From contig NZ_QLYR01000003.1 of NCBI RefSeq assembly GCF_003268275.1, positions 124,001 through 188,000 on the forward strand: a stretch of DNA of 64,000 nucleotides, read 5' to 3'. The translations under genes and the position numbers were made by a program. Source of the DNA: Hydrogeniiclostridium mannosilyticum. GTDB lineage: Bacteria > Bacillota > Clostridia > Oscillospirales > Acutalibacteraceae. Each line of letters opens with the position of its first letter. The stretch's first letter is position 1. Below, in pieces: positions 63,704-64,000 of this stretch. Below the pieces are notes generated by a model. That model was not told where the DNA came from, did not search any database, and saw only the letters and a list, made by a program, of their open reading frames with translations.

Positions 63704-63732
63704 AGTATATACGCAGCTTCAATAAATGTCAA
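63704..63732 (-). promoter_or_regulatory. amt promoter
   Basis: Minus strand TTGACA (63727-63732), 17-bp spacer, TATACT (63704-63709). Near-consensus. Predicted start near 63697. Confidence 0.8.
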
Positions 63733-63836
63733 GCTGTTTTGAAGTTTTAATTCTAAAAAATTCATTTTTTATTTCTTTTCTCACTAATTCTTTCTCAAAA
63801 CAAAAAATTTAGAAATACATTCCAGCTATTCCTGCA

Positions 63837-64000
63837 CTAGGCGTAAATCTCCCATAGACGCTGCATCGCCTCCTCCGTATTGGCGTTGGTATTGAACGCC
63901 GTCAAGCGGAAAAAACCCTCTCCGTTTTTGCCAAAGCCGGCTCCAGGAGTTCCCACAACATTCGCACGCTCCAATAAATCATCAAAAAAGGCCCAAGAGT
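63837..64000 (-). CDS. dapL: LL-diaminopimelate aminotransferase, C-terminal end
   Basis: Last 54 codons of a gene continuing past the window edge. The end reads [43 protein letters not shown] and then [10 protein letters not shown]. This is the typical C-terminus of LL-diaminopimelate aminotransferase, a PLP enzyme of the lysine / cell-wall pathway that bypasses the succinylase and acetylase routes; the conserved Arg in FFRLTAF binds the substrate carboxylate. Only the end is visible, so the call relies on that signature. Confidence 0.8.
   Translation of the reverse strand, partial: SWAFFDDLLERANVVGTPGAGFGKNGEGFFRLTAFNTNANTEEAMQRLWEIYA

Noticed and set aside
63655-63732. ANTAR-type antitermination leader before amt
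   Set aside because: ANTAR targets need two hairpins with a defined hexaloop; only one hairpin with a GAAAA loop exists.
1-64000. CRISPR arrays, tRNA or rRNA genes
   Set aside because: No regularly spaced direct repeats of 25-40 bp and no cloverleaf or rRNA signature were noticed on reading both strands.

Overview
This window looks like a chromosome segment of a low-to-medium GC Firmicute of class Clostridia, most likely a spore-former or recent descendant of one near Oscillospiraceae/Ruminococcaceae. The clues are a gerA-gerB-gerC germination operon, the CdaA/YbbR c-di-AMP pair, an [4Fe-4S]-type PurF with a short propeptide, an LL-diaminopimelate aminotransferase end, DUF421/DUF4363, DUF5685 and DUF3343 genes, and an RpoB with a long acidic C-terminal tail. 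Most promoters are plain sigma-A type, and many genes end in clear intrinsic terminators. I saw no tRNA, rRNA or CRISPR array. All calls come from reading the sequence by eye; nothing was searched against a database.

Layout. 1-2.8 kb: a truncated ABC exporter (minus), a CarD-family regulator (plus) and a hairpin-rich non-coding stretch. 2.85-12.73 kb: a roughly 9.9-kb integrative and mobilizable element inserted at the 3' end of guaA. It carries integrase, excisionase, an accessory mobilization protein, an AAA ATPase, a MobV-type relaxase, TnpV, divergent XRE regulation and a cargo BsuBI/PstI-type restriction-modification operon with a DUF4268 nuclease-like gene. Its ends are marked by a 12-bp near-repeat and by 20-bp arm-type repeats. 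The original guaA terminator is stranded at the far end. 12.7-25.6 kb: guaA with a degenerate glutaminase domain, a phosphoribosyltransferase, an HD hydrolase, a frameshifted AraC regulator, a ribokinase-like kinase, cdaA-cdaR, a cysteine-desulfurase-like enzyme with DUF3343, ispDF and a membrane-bound sugar-nucleotide dehydratase. 26.1-38.3 kb: rpoB-rpoC-rpsL-rpsG-fusA-tuf with internal promoters.

38.6-46.6 kb: OadG/OadB sodium-pump subunits, PcrA helicase, a J-domain/DUF5685 operon and a YihY-type membrane protein. 46.9-52.9 kb: a TIM-barrel isomerase, the ger operon with gerA broken by two one-base lesions, and a DUF421/DUF4363 pair. 53-64 kb: an XRE-ABC transporter operon, a cytidylate-kinase-like protein, two acetyltransferases, a MutS-like ATPase, purF, an Amt-PII fusion and the end of dapL.

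The most interesting points are the element's guaA insertion, which rebuilds the stop codon and strands the old terminator; the palindrome cluster next to the relaxase (probable oriT); GMP synthase lacking its glutaminase triad in a genome with an Amt-PII fusion; a promoter with a terminator at about +4 in front of amt; and several decayed genes.
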